Below are positions 24,689-33,391 of a DNA stretch of 40,103 nt, piece by piece. Position numbers and translations under genes: made by a program. Under the pieces are notes generated by a model that saw only the letters and a program-made list of their open reading frames with translations, was not told where the DNA came from and searched no databases. Positions within the stretch are counted from its first letter, which is position 1. Every line of letters starts with the position of its first letter. Source of the DNA: Micavibrio sp. (GTDB taxonomy: Bacteria; Pseudomonadota; Alphaproteobacteria; Micavibrionales; Micavibrionaceae); assembly GCA_028290825.1 (NCBI GenBank), contig JAQGJB010000094.1:1-40103 (forward strand). Direction: 5' to 3'.

Positions 24689-24877
24689 TCTTTATTCTTA
24701 AGAGTGCCTGATTAAAACGTCAATAAAACCGGTGTTAAGCGGCCTCTATTGTATTTTCATATTGCATATTTCTGTAAATAATGACATAACGATCATATTC
24801 ATGCCCTATTTTCGGAACGATTCGACCACATATTCCGTTTATAAATGAAGGCATACCCATTCACAGGAAGAGTTTTG
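24689..24877. other. AT-rich intergenic region between divergent genes
   Basis: No gene is supported. Several AT-rich hexamers could be -10 elements (for example TATAAA at 24838-24843) but none has a convincing -35 partner. No strong hairpin is visible. Confidence 0.4.
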
Positions 24878-25216
24878 ATGATCCCGATTATCAAACCAGT
24901 CGCCAAGGATAGTTTCCCGTTCCGCCGCATGTTGCGCAGCGAACGCCCGGCGTCGACCCTGTTCACCACCATCGCGGGCCATACCAACGAAAACGACCTG
25001 CTGGCGCTTCAGTACAGTAATATGCTGCTGAGCGTGGAAGACATCAATGTTCTGACCCAGGCGCAGGAAGAAACACAACAACTGGCCCAGGCGGCCTATG
25101 CCGCTCTTCCCCCGGCGGATGAAGACCAGATCAGTTTCTACTTCATTGAAAAGAAACAGGCTGGCCCGGAAACGCCGGTACAGCCTGTTGGATCGCTTCT
25201 GAACGAAGAACTTTAA
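24878..25216 (+). CDS. Orphan 112-residue acidic protein
   Basis: I do not recognise this protein. The ATG at 24878 is preceded by AGGAAGAG at a good distance, so I prefer it over an ATG 33 bases upstream in the same frame. The product has a mixed N-terminal part (PIIKPVAKDSFPFRRMLRSE), then a long predicted helix rich in Gln/Glu (NVLTQAQEETQQLAQAAYAAL). It ends in an acidic proline-containing tail (PETPVQPVGSLLNEEL). No signal peptide or membrane segment. Its stop directly abuts the stop of the His-rich gene on the opposite strand, leaving no intergenic base. Confidence 0.6.
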   Translation: MIPIIKPVAKDSFPFRRMLRSERPASTLFTTIAGHTNENDLLALQYSNMLLSVEDINVLTQAQEETQQLAQAAYAALPPADEDQISFYFIEKKQAGPETPVQPVGSLLNEEL

Positions 25217-25492
25217 TCAGTGATTGCAGTCGGGGCCGTGAACATGGGCTTCCGCTTCTTCATCTTCATCATGTCCATGATTGCATCCCGGCCCGTGAAC
25301 ATGGCTATGAGAATGCCCGTGGTCGTGTGAATGGTCGTGGCCGTGATTGCAGTTCGGGCCGTGAACATGGCCTTCGCCGCCATGGTTGTTGAACAGGCCG
25401 TAATTCTGCCCGGCTGTCCCCATCATACCATTTTGGGGCATCGTGCTCGATCCCATCAGCCCGCGTTTAATCCAGTCGAATTTCTTGGTCAT
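25217..25492 (-). CDS. His-rich metal-binding protein with HVHGPxCNH repeats
   Basis: 91-residue cytoplasmic protein. The N-terminal 36 residues are unremarkable ([12 protein letters not shown]...). The remainder is a metal-binding tail with three copies of HVHGP(N/G/D)CNH, starting at about residues 42, 64 and 83. They are joined by [14 protein letters not shown] and by an acidic DEDEEAEA stretch. Each repeat offers three His and one Cys. By analogy, His-rich tails in metallochaperones (HypB, SlyD) store or deliver nickel or zinc; which metal applies here is not readable. A Shine-Dalgarno AAGGA lies 7 bases before the ATG. No metal transporter or nickel enzyme lies nearby. Confidence 0.75.
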   Translation of the reverse strand: MTKKFDWIKRGLMGSSTMPQNGMMGTAGQNYGLFNNHGGEGHVHGPNCNHGHDHSHDHGHSHSHVHGPGCNHGHDEDEEAEAHVHGPDCNH

Positions 25493-25549
25493 GTCTGATC
25501 CTTATACCTGCCGGGGTTCGTTGATCCGGGTTTTATAGCCTAAAAACCT

Positions 25550-26125
25550 TTAATTGTGGAGGTTTTTCTCAATCCGCCGGTCGGGGACCAGCCACAGGGC
25601 CGCCACACAGAAATAGGCCGCAAACCCCAGCCAGGGGTGAACGAAGGCGAGCCCCATCCCCAGCGCATACAGCATCACCGAAATCCTGCCCTTGAAATCC
25701 GGGCCGATCGCGTGGAGAAGCTCCGGGTTCTGCTGCGGGCAGCGTATCAGGGCATGCACCAGAATGTAATACGCCACCGCCGCCATCAGCAGGATAAAGC
25801 CATACAGGATGACCGGGTACAGGGCAAAATGGTTTTCCGCCATCCATCCCGTCGCAAAGGGCAACAGGGAGAGCCAGAACAGCAGATGCAGGTTGGCCCA
25901 GAGCGCAGGCCCGTCAACCCGGTGTACCGCATGAAACATGTGATGGTGATTGTTCCAGTAAATGCCGGTGTAGAGAAAGCTCAGCACGTAGGAGATAAAA
26001 ACAGGGATCAGCTCCCGCAGGTCGCTGAAGGCGATGCCGTGCGGCACCTTCAGTTCCAGAACCATAATCGTGATAATCACGGCGATAACGCCGTCGCTGA
26101 AGGCCTCTAGACGGTTCTTTTCCAT
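25550..26125 (-). CDS. TMEM175/DUF1211 family membrane protein (potassium channel-like)
   Basis: 191-residue integral membrane protein. The diagnostic first helix reads RLEAFSDGVIAVIITIMVLEL (about residues 5-25), matching the RxxxFSDGVxAI signature of bacterial TMEM175 channels. Six hydrophobic segments follow, including YWNNHHHMFHAV after the second. Bacterial members form tetrameric K+-selective pores. A Shine-Dalgarno AGGGAG precedes the ATG. It has the same orientation as the His-rich gene, 57 bases upstream of it, so the two may be co-transcribed. Confidence 0.88.
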   Translation of the reverse strand: MEKNRLEAFSDGVIAVIITIMVLELKVPHGIAFSDLRELIPVFISYVLSFLYTGIYWNNHHHMFHAVHRVDGPALWANLHLLFWLSLLPFATGWMAENHFALYPVILYGFILLMAAVAYYILVHALIRCPQQNPELLHAIGPDFKGRISVMLYALGMGLAFVHPWLGFAAYFCVAALWLVPDRRIEKNLHN

Positions 26126-26265
26126 GCTTACTCCCTGTTTCCTGGGGAGATTATCGCATTATCAAAATAAAAGGGAACAGATAACCGCGCTCAACCGTTC
26201 GTTGGCTGACAGAAACGTTCAACTGGATGTTTCGCCACGACATTGCATGTAAAGGAGCAAACATC

Positions 26266-26511
26266 ATGCGTAACAACGTAATCCTGGCCATTATGGCCGT
26301 GACCGCCATCGGTCTTTCCGCCTGTAAGGAAAAATCGACCACCACCGCAACCGATGCAAACGGCACGACGACACAATCGACGGTCAGCAGAGATCTGGAT
26401 CAACACGGCGATGGCCGCGTGACCGGCACAGTCGAAACCCAAACCACTGTTGATCCGCCAGGCATGATGAACAAGACAACAACCGAAGAAACCAAAACTG
26501 AAGTAAAGTAA
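26266..26511 (+). CDS. Small lipoprotein
   Basis: 81-residue predicted lipoprotein. The ATG at 26266 has AAAGGAG upstream, and the product starts with a short hydrophobic stretch ending in the lipobox GLSAC (Cys20). The mature part is Thr-rich (TTTATDANGTTTQST) with a DxDxHGDG-like acidic stretch (RDLDQHGDGRVTG) and no domain I recognise. It stands alone with its own terminator, an arrangement often seen for abundant small envelope proteins. Confidence 0.75.
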   Translation: MRNNVILAIMAVTAIGLSACKEKSTTTATDANGTTTQSTVSRDLDQHGDGRVTGTVETQTTVDPPGMMNKTTTEETKTEVK

Positions 26512-26539
26512 GGGATCGGTTGCCACCGGCGACGAACAG

Positions 26540-26570
26540 AAAGGGCCTGTCTGCGGATGGGCCCTTTTCT
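26540..26570 (+). terminator. Intrinsic terminator after the small lipoprotein gene
   Basis: AAAGGGCC (26540-26547) pairs with GGCCCTTT (26560-26567) around a 12-base loop, followed by a T-rich tail. It begins 28 bases after the lipoprotein stop. Confidence 0.7.
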
Positions 26571-26643
26571 TATCGAGTTTGCTTTTACTTCATTCCTCTC
26601 TACTTCAGTAACCGGTTCAATTTATGATTAAGGATTATTTGTC

Positions 26644-27213
26644 ATGCGCCTTCCCTTGCTCTCCCCCAAAGGCCTCTCTGACGACCAGAAGCCGCTTTAT
26701 AATGATATGAAGGCCGGGATTGAGGGTCATTTTAAGGGCTTTCGCACCATTGACGAGAGTGGTGAGCTGATGGGGCCATGGAACCCGATGCTGCATTATC
26801 CGCAATTTGGCGGACCGGTATGGGATCTGATCAAGGCGATTTCCTTCAGTCCGACGCTGCCCAAACCTGTGCGCGAAATCGCCATTCTGGTGACTGGTGC
26901 GCGGTATCACGCTGCGTATGAACTTTATGCGCATGTCCGGGTCGCCGATCTCGTCGGCCTCAGTGATGAGAAAATTGCCACGATTTCCGCCGGGCAAAGG
27001 CCACAGGACTTAAGTGAAGATGAAAGCGTCGCCTATGACGTCGCTGCCGCTTTGAACAGCGGCGGAACACTCCCAGAACCGACCTATAAAGCTGCGATTG
27101 ACGCCTTCGGTGAAGACGGGGCGGCGGAACTGGTTTATCTGGTGGGTGTCTATGCGGCTGTCTCGGTTATCCTCAACGGGTTTGATGTGCCGGTGCCGGA
27201 ACCGGCGGGCTAA
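26644..27213 (+). CDS. Carboxymuconolactone decarboxylase (CMD) family protein
   Basis: 189-residue helical protein of the AhpD/CMD superfamily. The core motif is REIAILVTGARYHAAYELYAH (residues 77-97) followed by RVADLVGLSDEKIATI. The redox ECxxC pair of AhpD-type peroxidase partners is absent (YHAAYE here), so this is closer to the cysteine-less CMD branch that keeps the histidine (His97). Physiological substrate unknown. AAGGA lies about 10 bases before the ATG. Confidence 0.85.
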   Translation: MRLPLLSPKGLSDDQKPLYNDMKAGIEGHFKGFRTIDESGELMGPWNPMLHYPQFGGPVWDLIKAISFSPTLPKPVREIAILVTGARYHAAYELYAHVRVADLVGLSDEKIATISAGQRPQDLSEDESVAYDVAAALNSGGTLPEPTYKAAIDAFGEDGAAELVYLVGVYAAVSVILNGFDVPVPEPAG

Positions 27214-27256
27214 GACGGGCCTTTTTTATTAAGCGGCGTGGGCGTAGAATACAAAA

Positions 27257-27682
27257 ATGACACGCTCTCTTCTCGCCGACTATACCGAAGCCTTTGAAAC
27301 CCTGGCCCGTGCCGGGGCCGCTGCCTACCGTACGCAATACGGGGTTCTGCCCGATCTCTCGCATGTTGCGTTCAAGTTCAGCAGCCCGACGCTCTACGAC
27401 GAATATGCATCACAGGCCGTCCCTCTCGGAAAAGTGATCCGGAAGCAATTTAATGGACGTGAGATTACGTGGTGTCAGTTGAACACGCCAATGCAGGCGG
27501 GGAAATTGAAACTCGAATGGCTGGAAATTATTCACCCGGGGAAAGACCCGCATCACCTGAGTGGTGTGGCGTCACTCGGTTATCATGTGCCGGGGCTGGC
27601 GGATGTGGTGAAGATTGAGTCCTCAAACCCGGAGATTATTTTCCGGTATCAGGGGAAGAGTGCTGCTGAACTGGTTATCTAA
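27257..27682 (+). CDS. YecM-like (VOC-fold) protein, tentative
   Basis: 141-residue cytoplasmic protein, 43 bases downstream of the CMD-family gene on the same strand. The arrangement LSHVAFKFSSPTLYDEYA, then FNGREITWCQLNTPM and LEWLEIIHPGKDP, resembles the YecM group. In that group a His-containing first strand, an NGR-I...L..P motif and an ELP-YP-like strand form a metal-binding vicinal-oxygen-chelate fold. His37 and Glu88 or Glu91 are the obvious ligand candidates. The assignment rests on remembered family patterns and could be wrong; otherwise this is a conserved hypothetical. Confidence 0.5.
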   Translation: MTRSLLADYTEAFETLARAGAAAYRTQYGVLPDLSHVAFKFSSPTLYDEYASQAVPLGKVIRKQFNGREITWCQLNTPMQAGKLKLEWLEIIHPGKDPHHLSGVASLGYHVPGLADVVKIESSNPEIIFRYQGKSAAELVI

Positions 27683-27728
27683 TTCGATCTGAGTTGTTAA
27701 AGGGGATTAATAATTGCAGTGATTATTT

Positions 27729-28754
27729 TTATCCGTTATAGGCGTAAATGATTTTTCTTGAGGCCGGAATAATGATGATAATGCCTATGCGGCCATAGGC
27801 GTAGTAATTTTTAGGATGAACAATTGCGCTATTAGCTATTTTTAGAAACTGTGAATCTATGCTGATACCGAATCCATAAGCATTCAAGTAGTTTTCTATT
27901 GATGGCGTCTTTTTTGAATAATTTTCCTCCCCGTCTTTCATTGACATGTAATCAACCCAATTTCTTGTTACATCTATAGGGGTTTCATGCCACGTTTCGT
28001 AATGACCCCTCCATTCATGTCCATCACGAGCATTTGAATATAGGTTCTGTAAGTAAGAAATTCCTTCTGTTTCAATTTTTTTTGCAATTTTTTCGGGTAA
28101 TTCATAAACAATAAAGCCAGTTTCATTGCCGCCCGGACCAAAGCCCCAAGAATCTTCATTTCTGTATATAATTTTATAGACGCCAAACTCATTCGGAATA
28201 AAAGATAGACGGAATTTATATTCCCAGAGTTTAAATCCTCCAATAATAGTGACGATAATAATTATCAGTGGAGTAAGCATAAGAAGTGTTTTTTTTCTGA
28301 CCTCCTTCTCATAGGTTACATCTTTCGCGTGCCACACTTTATTACGACATAATAAATACATTAAAACCCCCGTAATCGACCCGGCAATTGCGCCTAGTGG
28401 AATACAGTTTTGAAGATTGATCATATGGGCTAACGCCCAGCCATAACAAGCGGAGCAAATAGCCCCACAGATAATCCAAATGGCAGGATTTTTTTTATAA
28501 CGGTCAAAGATGTAAAAACTAGAAGGGCAACCAAATAGTAATATACCCGGCAAAAATAGAAGGTATCCAGCTGTTAAGACCATAAACAGAATGAGCAGGT
28601 CATTTTGATGGCCAATCATTCGATAATGATCGCGAATATACAATCCTGCTATCAGCAATAAGCATGACAAATAAGATGATAAAATCAGTCTTAAAGTCAG
28701 GCCAATTTTACCAATCGTTTTTGGATTTGATACTGGTATTTGTTCTATTCCCAC
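27729..28754 (-). CDS. AT-rich orphan membrane protein
   Basis: 341-residue protein with no family I recognise. The N-terminal half has five or so hydrophobic helices (about residues 20-40, 52-75, 92-112, 117-135 and 154-174). The C-terminal half is a soluble domain with many aromatics ([30 protein letters not shown]) and ends in a hydrophobic strand ([19 protein letters not shown]). The best start is a GTG that overlaps the last 10 bases of guaA. The gene is plainly more AT-rich than anything around it, with AT-ending codons, which suggests recent acquisition or relaxed composition. No transposase or repeat flanks it. Confidence 0.6.
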   Translation of the reverse strand: MGIEQIPVSNPKTIGKIGLTLRLILSSYLSCLLLIAGLYIRDHYRMIGHQNDLLILFMVLTAGYLLFLPGILLFGCPSSFYIFDRYKKNPAIWIICGAICSACYGWALAHMINLQNCIPLGAIAGSITGVLMYLLCRNKVWHAKDVTYEKEVRKKTLLMLTPLIIIIVTIIGGFKLWEYKFRLSFIPNEFGVYKIIYRNEDSWGFGPGGNETGFIVYELPEKIAKKIETEGISYLQNLYSNARDGHEWRGHYETWHETPIDVTRNWVDYMSMKDGEENYSKKTPSIENYLNAYGFGISIDSQFLKIANSAIVHPKNYYAYGRIGIIIIIPASRKIIYAYNG

Positions 28755-30352
28755 TCAATCGTCCCGGGCGGTTTCGAGGTGATGTCGTAGACCACGCGAC
28801 CAATACCGCGCACTTCGTTGATAATCCGCGTTGCAACACGTCCCAGAAATTCATGGCTGAATGGATAAGTATCGGCGGTCATGCCATCGGTTGAGGTGAC
28901 GGCGCGGAGGGCACAGACGCTGTCGTAGCTTCTGGCATCACCCATGACGCCGACGCTCTGGACGGGGAGGAGGACGGCGAAGGCTTGCCAGATGGCGTCA
29001 TAGAGGCCGGCGTTGCGAATTTCCTCGAGGTAGATTTGGTCGGCGTGGCGGAGGATTTTGAGTTTGTCTGCCGTGATTGCACCCGGAATGCGGATGGCGA
29101 GGCCGGGGCCGGGGAAGGGGTGGCGTTTGACGAAGTCGGGGTGCAGGCCAAGCTCGATGCCGAGGGCGCGGACTTCGTCTTTGAACAGTTCGCGTAAAGG
29201 TTCGATCAGTTTTAAATTCATGCGGTCGGGCAGGCCGCCGACATTGTGGTGGGATTTGATGGTGACGCTGGGGCCGCCAGTGAAGGAGACGGATTCGATG
29301 ACGTCGGGGTAGAGGGTGCCTTGCGCCAGGAACTCGACGCTCTTGCTGTCGCCGCTGACACGGCCCGCGACTTCTTCGAACACTTCGATGAATAATGCGC
29401 CGATGGCTTTGCGTTTTATTTCGGGGTCGGTGACGCCTGTCAGGGCGCCGAGGAAGAGTTCGCTCGCGTCTTCGTGGATCAGGGGAATGTTGTAATGTTC
29501 GCGGAAAAGCTCGACGACCTGGTCGCTTTCGCCGGTGCGCATCAGGCCGGTATCGACATAGATGCAGGTGAGCTGGTCGCCGATGGCTTCGTGCAGCAGA
29601 ACGGCGGTGACGGAGGAGTCGACGCCGCCGGAGAGGCCGCAGATGACCTTGGCGCTGCCGACCTGTTTGCGGATTTTGGCGATGGCTTCGTCCTTGAACG
29701 CGGCCATGGTCCAGTCGCCGTGGCAGCCGCAGATGTCGCGCGTGAAGTTTTTGAGGAGGGCAGCACCGTGCGGGGTGTGCACGACTTCCGGGTGGAACTG
29801 CACGCCGAAGAATTTGCGTTCGTCATTGGCGATGAAAGCGAAGGGTGCGCCTTCCGACGTGCCGACGACGCGGAAGCCTTCGGGCAGTTGCGTGACGCGG
29901 TCGCCGTGGCTCATCCACACTTGCTCATGTGCGCCGGTGTTCCACAGGCCTTCGGTGATCGGGCTTTTTTCCTGAATGTCGACATAGGCTCGGCCGAATT
30001 CGCGGGAGTGGCCGGATTCAACCTTGCCGCCGAGTTGCTCCACCATGGTCTGCTGGCCGTAGCAGATGCCGAAGACCGGGACATTCATTTCGAAAACGGA
30101 TTGCGGGGCGCGGGGGGATTCAAATTCGGTAACGCTGGCCGGGCCGCCGGAAAGAATGATGCCTTTCGGGTTATAGGCCTTGATGCGTTCGTCGCTGGCG
30201 GCGTTGAAGGGCCAGATTTCGCAGTAGGTGCCGCTTTCACGGACGCGGCGGGCGATCAGCTGCGTGACCTGCGAGCCGAAATCGAGGATCAGGATGCGGT
30301 CATGCCGGGCCAGTGTGGAAATAGCTTGAGAGCCGGGGGAAGATGCCTGCAT
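28745..30352 (-). CDS. guaA: GMP synthase (glutamine-hydrolysing)
   Basis: Converts XMP to GMP using glutamine and ATP. The N-terminal class I glutaminase has Cys97 in [10 protein letters not shown] and His187/Glu189 in [11 protein letters not shown]. The ATP-pyrophosphatase loop is [12 protein letters not shown] (SGGVDSS at 241-247). The C-terminal dimerisation domain ends [12 protein letters not shown], typical of GuaA. The 535 residues include a short N-terminal extension of about 15 residues. It is divergent from gpt, with which it forms a functional purine pair. Confidence 0.97.
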   Translation of the reverse strand: MQASSPGSQAISTLARHDRILILDFGSQVTQLIARRVRESGTYCEIWPFNAASDERIKAYNPKGIILSGGPASVTEFESPRAPQSVFEMNVPVFGICYGQQTMVEQLGGKVESGHSREFGRAYVDIQEKSPITEGLWNTGAHEQVWMSHGDRVTQLPEGFRVVGTSEGAPFAFIANDERKFFGVQFHPEVVHTPHGAALLKNFTRDICGCHGDWTMAAFKDEAIAKIRKQVGSAKVICGLSGGVDSSVTAVLLHEAIGDQLTCIYVDTGLMRTGESDQVVELFREHYNIPLIHEDASELFLGALTGVTDPEIKRKAIGALFIEVFEEVAGRVSGDSKSVEFLAQGTLYPDVIESVSFTGGPSVTIKSHHNVGGLPDRMNLKLIEPLRELFKDEVRALGIELGLHPDFVKRHPFPGPGLAIRIPGAITADKLKILRHADQIYLEEIRNAGLYDAIWQAFAVLLPVQSVGVMGDARSYDSVCALRAVTSTDGMTADTYPFSHEFLGRVATRIINEVRGIGRVVYDITSKPPGTIEWE

Positions 30353-30387
30353 AAATGACCTGCTTTCAGAAAATTTATAATCGGCAA

Positions 30388-30416
30388 TTTATAGCATTGT
30401 TTGCGGGCTTTGACAG
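30388..30416 (-). promoter_or_regulatory. Candidate guaA promoter
   Basis: On the minus strand CTGTCA (30411-30416), a 17-base spacer and TATAAA (30388-30393) lie 36 bases upstream of the guaA start. The remaining part of the 127-base guaA-gpt gap carries an AT-rich patch (AATATTATAAAG at 30446-30456) that may serve gpt. No purine riboswitch-like three-way junction is recognisable. Confidence 0.45.
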
Positions 30417-30479
30417 CCGAGAAAGACCTTCCCGCAGGTTGAAAAATATTATAAAGCTGGAAGGGAAAGGGCGGCCGGC

Positions 30480-30971
30480 ATGAGCGATTATAAAAACGAG
30501 AAATATGTCACCTGGGACGATATTCAGGGCCAGTGCCGCGATCTCGCCCGCCGTCTTCTGGAGATGAACTGCCCGCACCTTAAAATTCTTGCTATTACAC
30601 GTGGCGGTTTGTTCCCGGCCGGTATTTTGGCGCGCGAGCTGGATATCCGTGAGGTCGAGAGCGTCTGCATCGATACCTATCAGATGCAGGAGCGTGGCGA
30701 GCCGGTGATGCTGAAGCCTCCAGCCCCGGAATTTTGTGACGGTGTGATTGTTGTTGATGATCTAGCCGATACCGGTGCGACGCTGCAGATGCTGCGCCGT
30801 CATTTGAAGAATGCGCTGATCGTTACCGTTTATACCAAGCCGCAGGGCGAAGACCTCGTCGATCTTTATCATGAGAAGGTGGCGCAGGATACGTGGGTCC
30901 GGTTCCCGTGGGATACGGATCACGGACGCGCCTATGTGAAACCGCTGGCGCTTGAAGAAGATTTGAAATGA
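30480..30971 (+). CDS. gpt: Xanthine-guanine phosphoribosyltransferase
   Basis: Salvages xanthine and guanine to XMP and GMP with PRPP. The 163-residue protein aligns by eye with E. coli Gpt: KYVTWDDIQGQCRDLARRL, ITRGGLFPAGILARELDIR, the PRPP loop VIVVDDLADTGAT (residues 90-102), the flexible-loop Tyr region CIDTYQ and QDTWVRFPWD. The end overlaps the deaminase gene (ATGA), so the two are translationally coupled. Confidence 0.93.
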   Translation: MSDYKNEKYVTWDDIQGQCRDLARRLLEMNCPHLKILAITRGGLFPAGILARELDIREVESVCIDTYQMQERGEPVMLKPPAPEFCDGVIVVDDLADTGATLQMLRRHLKNALIVTVYTKPQGEDLVDLYHEKVAQDTWVRFPWDTDHGRAYVKPLALEEDLK

Positions 30972-31942
30972 CCGTACTCGATCTTGCAATCCTGCCTAAA
31001 CTGCTTGATGCCTGCGATGCGAAGGCGGTCGAGAATGTGCGTGCCGATCGTGGCGGGCCGTTTGCGGCGTCGATCCATGTTCATAACATGCTGACCGGCG
31101 ATCTGCAGACGATTGTGGAGCCTGTCGGGAACGCCGTGATCGAAACGGGGCTTGCCAGTGCACACGCGGAAGACCGCGCGGTGCAGCCGGAGAATACGGC
31201 GAAGCTGCGCGCGGCGGTGGCGGCGATTGGGTTAGAGAATGCGCATATCTATGTGATTTCAAGCGCGGAGAGTTGCCCGGCTTGTCATGCCAAGCTGGAA
31301 ATTCTGGCGCGGCAGCTGGTGCATGAGAAATTGATCCTGCCGCAGCATTTTACGGTCGTGTTCGGTGCCAGCTATGAAGACAGCAAGGCCGTGGCCGGGT
31401 TTGACGATGATAAATACCATCATGATTTCCAGGTCAAGCCCGGGACAGGCCTGATCAGGCAGAGCTTTGCGAAGTTCCTTGACCTGCCGGAAACGCTACG
31501 CACCCGTATCAACGATGCAACAGGCCCTGCGGCGTGGATCATGACCAAGGACCGCGTTCTGGTCGGGGTTGGCGATGCGCCGGAGGTGAATGTCATTCAT
31601 GTGGCATCAAGGGTCCAGCAGCGCGTACGGATTGAAAGCCCGTGGAATTTGCGCCGGGCGACGCTTTATACGTTTACGCACGAGATCGGGCCGATGGCTT
31701 ATGCGGAATGCCAGTGGGCGAATATTTCGGAGTGGGTCAGTGTCGAACATGAATCGGCACAGATTTTTGCAACACGTGAGGCCCCGGATATCGGCAATAG
31801 CACGTTGTTCAAAATTATCGGCACACGTCCCTATACCAATCCGGACAGTGCCATGATCATCCATCACCTGATCCCGTTTGCAAATCTGGGGCAGCATGAA
31901 TGGGCCGCGAAAGCGGATAAAAAGCAATATAACGGGGCTTAG
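30968..31942 (+). CDS. Two-domain cytidine-deaminase-fold protein (probable purine/nucleobase deaminase)
   Basis: 324-residue protein. Domain 1 (about 20-125) has a complete zinc deaminase site: His66-Ala-Glu68 in SAHAEDRAVQ and Cys103/Cys106 in AESCPACHAKL. Domain 2 (about 185-265) keeps the fold pattern but not the chemistry. LYTFTHEIGPMAYAECQWANI aligns by eye with the EPCPMCxxAixWA motif, yet both zinc cysteines are replaced (Gly241 and Ala244). The arrangement is an active plus a degenerate copy, as in E. coli-type cytidine deaminase, though the motifs are closer to the guanine/tRNA-adenosine group. Overlap with gpt and proximity to guaA suggest a substrate such as guanine (giving xanthine for Gpt). 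That is inference. Confidence 0.7.
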   Translation: MTVLDLAILPKLLDACDAKAVENVRADRGGPFAASIHVHNMLTGDLQTIVEPVGNAVIETGLASAHAEDRAVQPENTAKLRAAVAAIGLENAHIYVISSAESCPACHAKLEILARQLVHEKLILPQHFTVVFGASYEDSKAVAGFDDDKYHHDFQVKPGTGLIRQSFAKFLDLPETLRTRINDATGPAAWIMTKDRVLVGVGDAPEVNVIHVASRVQQRVRIESPWNLRRATLYTFTHEIGPMAYAECQWANISEWVSVEHESAQIFATREAPDIGNSTLFKIIGTRPYTNPDSAMIIHHLIPFANLGQHEWAAKADKKQYNGA

Positions 31943-31945
31943 GTC

Positions 31946-33301
31946 CTAGTCTTCCTGATCGGCGAAGGGATTGATTTCGCCTTCAACTGTTGGGTCGGCA
32001 GCACGTTGCAGGACCGCAGCAAAGAAACCATCCGTATTGTTCCGCAGCGGCGAGAGGCGCATATAAGGCGCACCAAGGTCCGCACCGGGAAGGATCTCAC
32101 TGACTGGCACAACCGAATAGTTCGGATGGTTCTTCAGGAATTTTTCGACCTGTTCCTCATTCTCACGCGGGAGAAGGGAGCATGTGGCATAGACCAGACG
32201 TCCGCCCGGTTTCACGACGTTGGCGACGCGGTCGATGATATCGGCCTGGGTTTCGATCAGTTTTTCCAGGCTTGGGCCGAACTGGCGCCAGCGTGTGTCG
32301 GGGTTGCGGCGCCAGGTTCCGGTACCGGAGCATGGAACGTCCAGCAGAACAACATCAAACGTGCCCTTCTGGCGTTTCAGCCATTTGCGGGATTTTTCAT
32401 CTTCCAGCGGGCGGACTTCGATAATGTCGTGGGCGTGGGCGCGGCGGAAGCGTGGACGGGCTTTTTCGAGGCGCGAGGCTTCGATGTCCATCGCGACGAT
32501 GCGGCCTTTTGGTTTTTTGTCGAGCGCCATGGCGTTGACGATGGCGAGGGTTTTGCCACCGGCCCCGGCGCAGTAATCGAGAACCTGAGCGCCCGGTTTG
32601 GCGCCGCACATATAAGCGATCAACTGGGATCCTTCATCCTGAATCTCGATATGGCCTTTGGTAAAGGCCTTGGTGTCGGAGAGATAGGCGCGGGTGCGGG
32701 AACGCAGGCCCCAGGGTGAATAGGGTGTCGGGTCTGTCTCGACATTGTCTTTGGCGAGGGAGGCCATGGCTTCCTCTCGTGTCAGAGCCAGGAAGTTGAC
32801 GCGCAGATCCAGCGGTGCCGGGTCAAGCATCGCGGCCATTTCCGCGACGAATTTATCCTTATAGAGGGCGCGGAGTTCGGTTTCAAATTCCGGCGGGCAT
32901 TCGACCTTGACCGCATCCGGCATCGCGTTGGTGTCGAGAGTTTTGCCCTCCAGCGATTTCGCCAGTTCTGTTTCGGCTTCGCTCAACGGTTCCGGGTTGA
33001 ATTTCTCGCCGTCGAAATGTTCACGCAGTTTATCGAGAGTGAAATTTTCGACCAGCATCAGATGAGCGATCAGGCGCATGCGCGGGGTATCTGCCGCTTC
33101 CAGTTTCTCCAGCCACCACCCCAGACGCGCCTTTGTGCGCACCATGGCATAGACCCGCTCCGCGATATCGGCGCGGTCTTTCGACCCGATATAACGGCGG
33201 TAACGCATGTAATCGCCAACCGTCCCATCCATCGGGATGCGGCTTTCGGCGGTTTTTGTCTGGATTTCAAGGACGGCGTTTAATCGGGCTGCTTGTCTCA
33301 T
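31946..33301 (-). CDS. rsmB: RsmB/NOP2-type 23S/16S rRNA m5C methyltransferase
   Basis: SAM-dependent RNA cytosine-C5 methyltransferase, 451 residues from the ATG at 33299-33301; a longer frame upstream lacks family similarity. The N-terminal NusB-like helical region begins MRQAARLNAVLEI. The SAM motif I is VLDYCAGAGGKTLAI, motif IV is LLDVPCSGTGTWRRNPD (Cys324) and motif VI is VYATCSLLPRENEEQV with the catalytic Cys374. RsmB is the best guess; other m5C methyltransferases of the family cannot be excluded. It is convergent with the deaminase gene, 3 bases apart. Confidence 0.85.
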   Translation of the reverse strand: MRQAARLNAVLEIQTKTAESRIPMDGTVGDYMRYRRYIGSKDRADIAERVYAMVRTKARLGWWLEKLEAADTPRMRLIAHLMLVENFTLDKLREHFDGEKFNPEPLSEAETELAKSLEGKTLDTNAMPDAVKVECPPEFETELRALYKDKFVAEMAAMLDPAPLDLRVNFLALTREEAMASLAKDNVETDPTPYSPWGLRSRTRAYLSDTKAFTKGHIEIQDEGSQLIAYMCGAKPGAQVLDYCAGAGGKTLAIVNAMALDKKPKGRIVAMDIEASRLEKARPRFRRAHAHDIIEVRPLEDEKSRKWLKRQKGTFDVVLLDVPCSGTGTWRRNPDTRWRQFGPSLEKLIETQADIIDRVANVVKPGGRLVYATCSLLPRENEEQVEKFLKNHPNYSVVPVSEILPGADLGAPYMRLSPLRNNTDGFFAAVLQRAADPTVEGEINPFADQED

Positions 33302-33335
33302 GGCGCTTCTTGTAAACGAATGGCTGCAATATCGC

Positions 33336-33374
33336 AACAAAAACCCCCACCTGGCATTGCCGGGCGGGGGTTTT
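33336..33374 (-). terminator. Intrinsic terminator of the Thr/Val-rich protein gene
   Basis: AAAACCCCC (33340-33348) pairs with GGGGGTTTT (33366-33374). On the minus strand the stem is followed by a T-rich tract (TTTTTGTTG), 18 bases after the stop of the gene at 33392-34078. It also separates that gene from the methyltransferase gene. Confidence 0.75.
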
Positions 33375-33391
33375 ACGGGACTGATTAAGAC

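Noticed and set aside
25220-25375. Repeated GGCCGTGAACATG-like DNA units, considered as a CRISPR or tandem repeat
   Set aside because: The units are the codons of the HVHGPxCNH protein repeats; spacing is irregular and there are no spacers or cas genes.
29474-30358. 294-residue open frame on the plus strand opposite guaA
   Set aside because: Entirely antisense to the guaA N-terminal half; rich in Ala/Asp/Phe/Gly typical of a reverse-frame shadow.
30353-30479. Purine riboswitch between guaA and gpt
   Set aside because: No three-helix junction or conserved purine-aptamer core bases are recognisable, and the gap is short and shared by two divergent genes.
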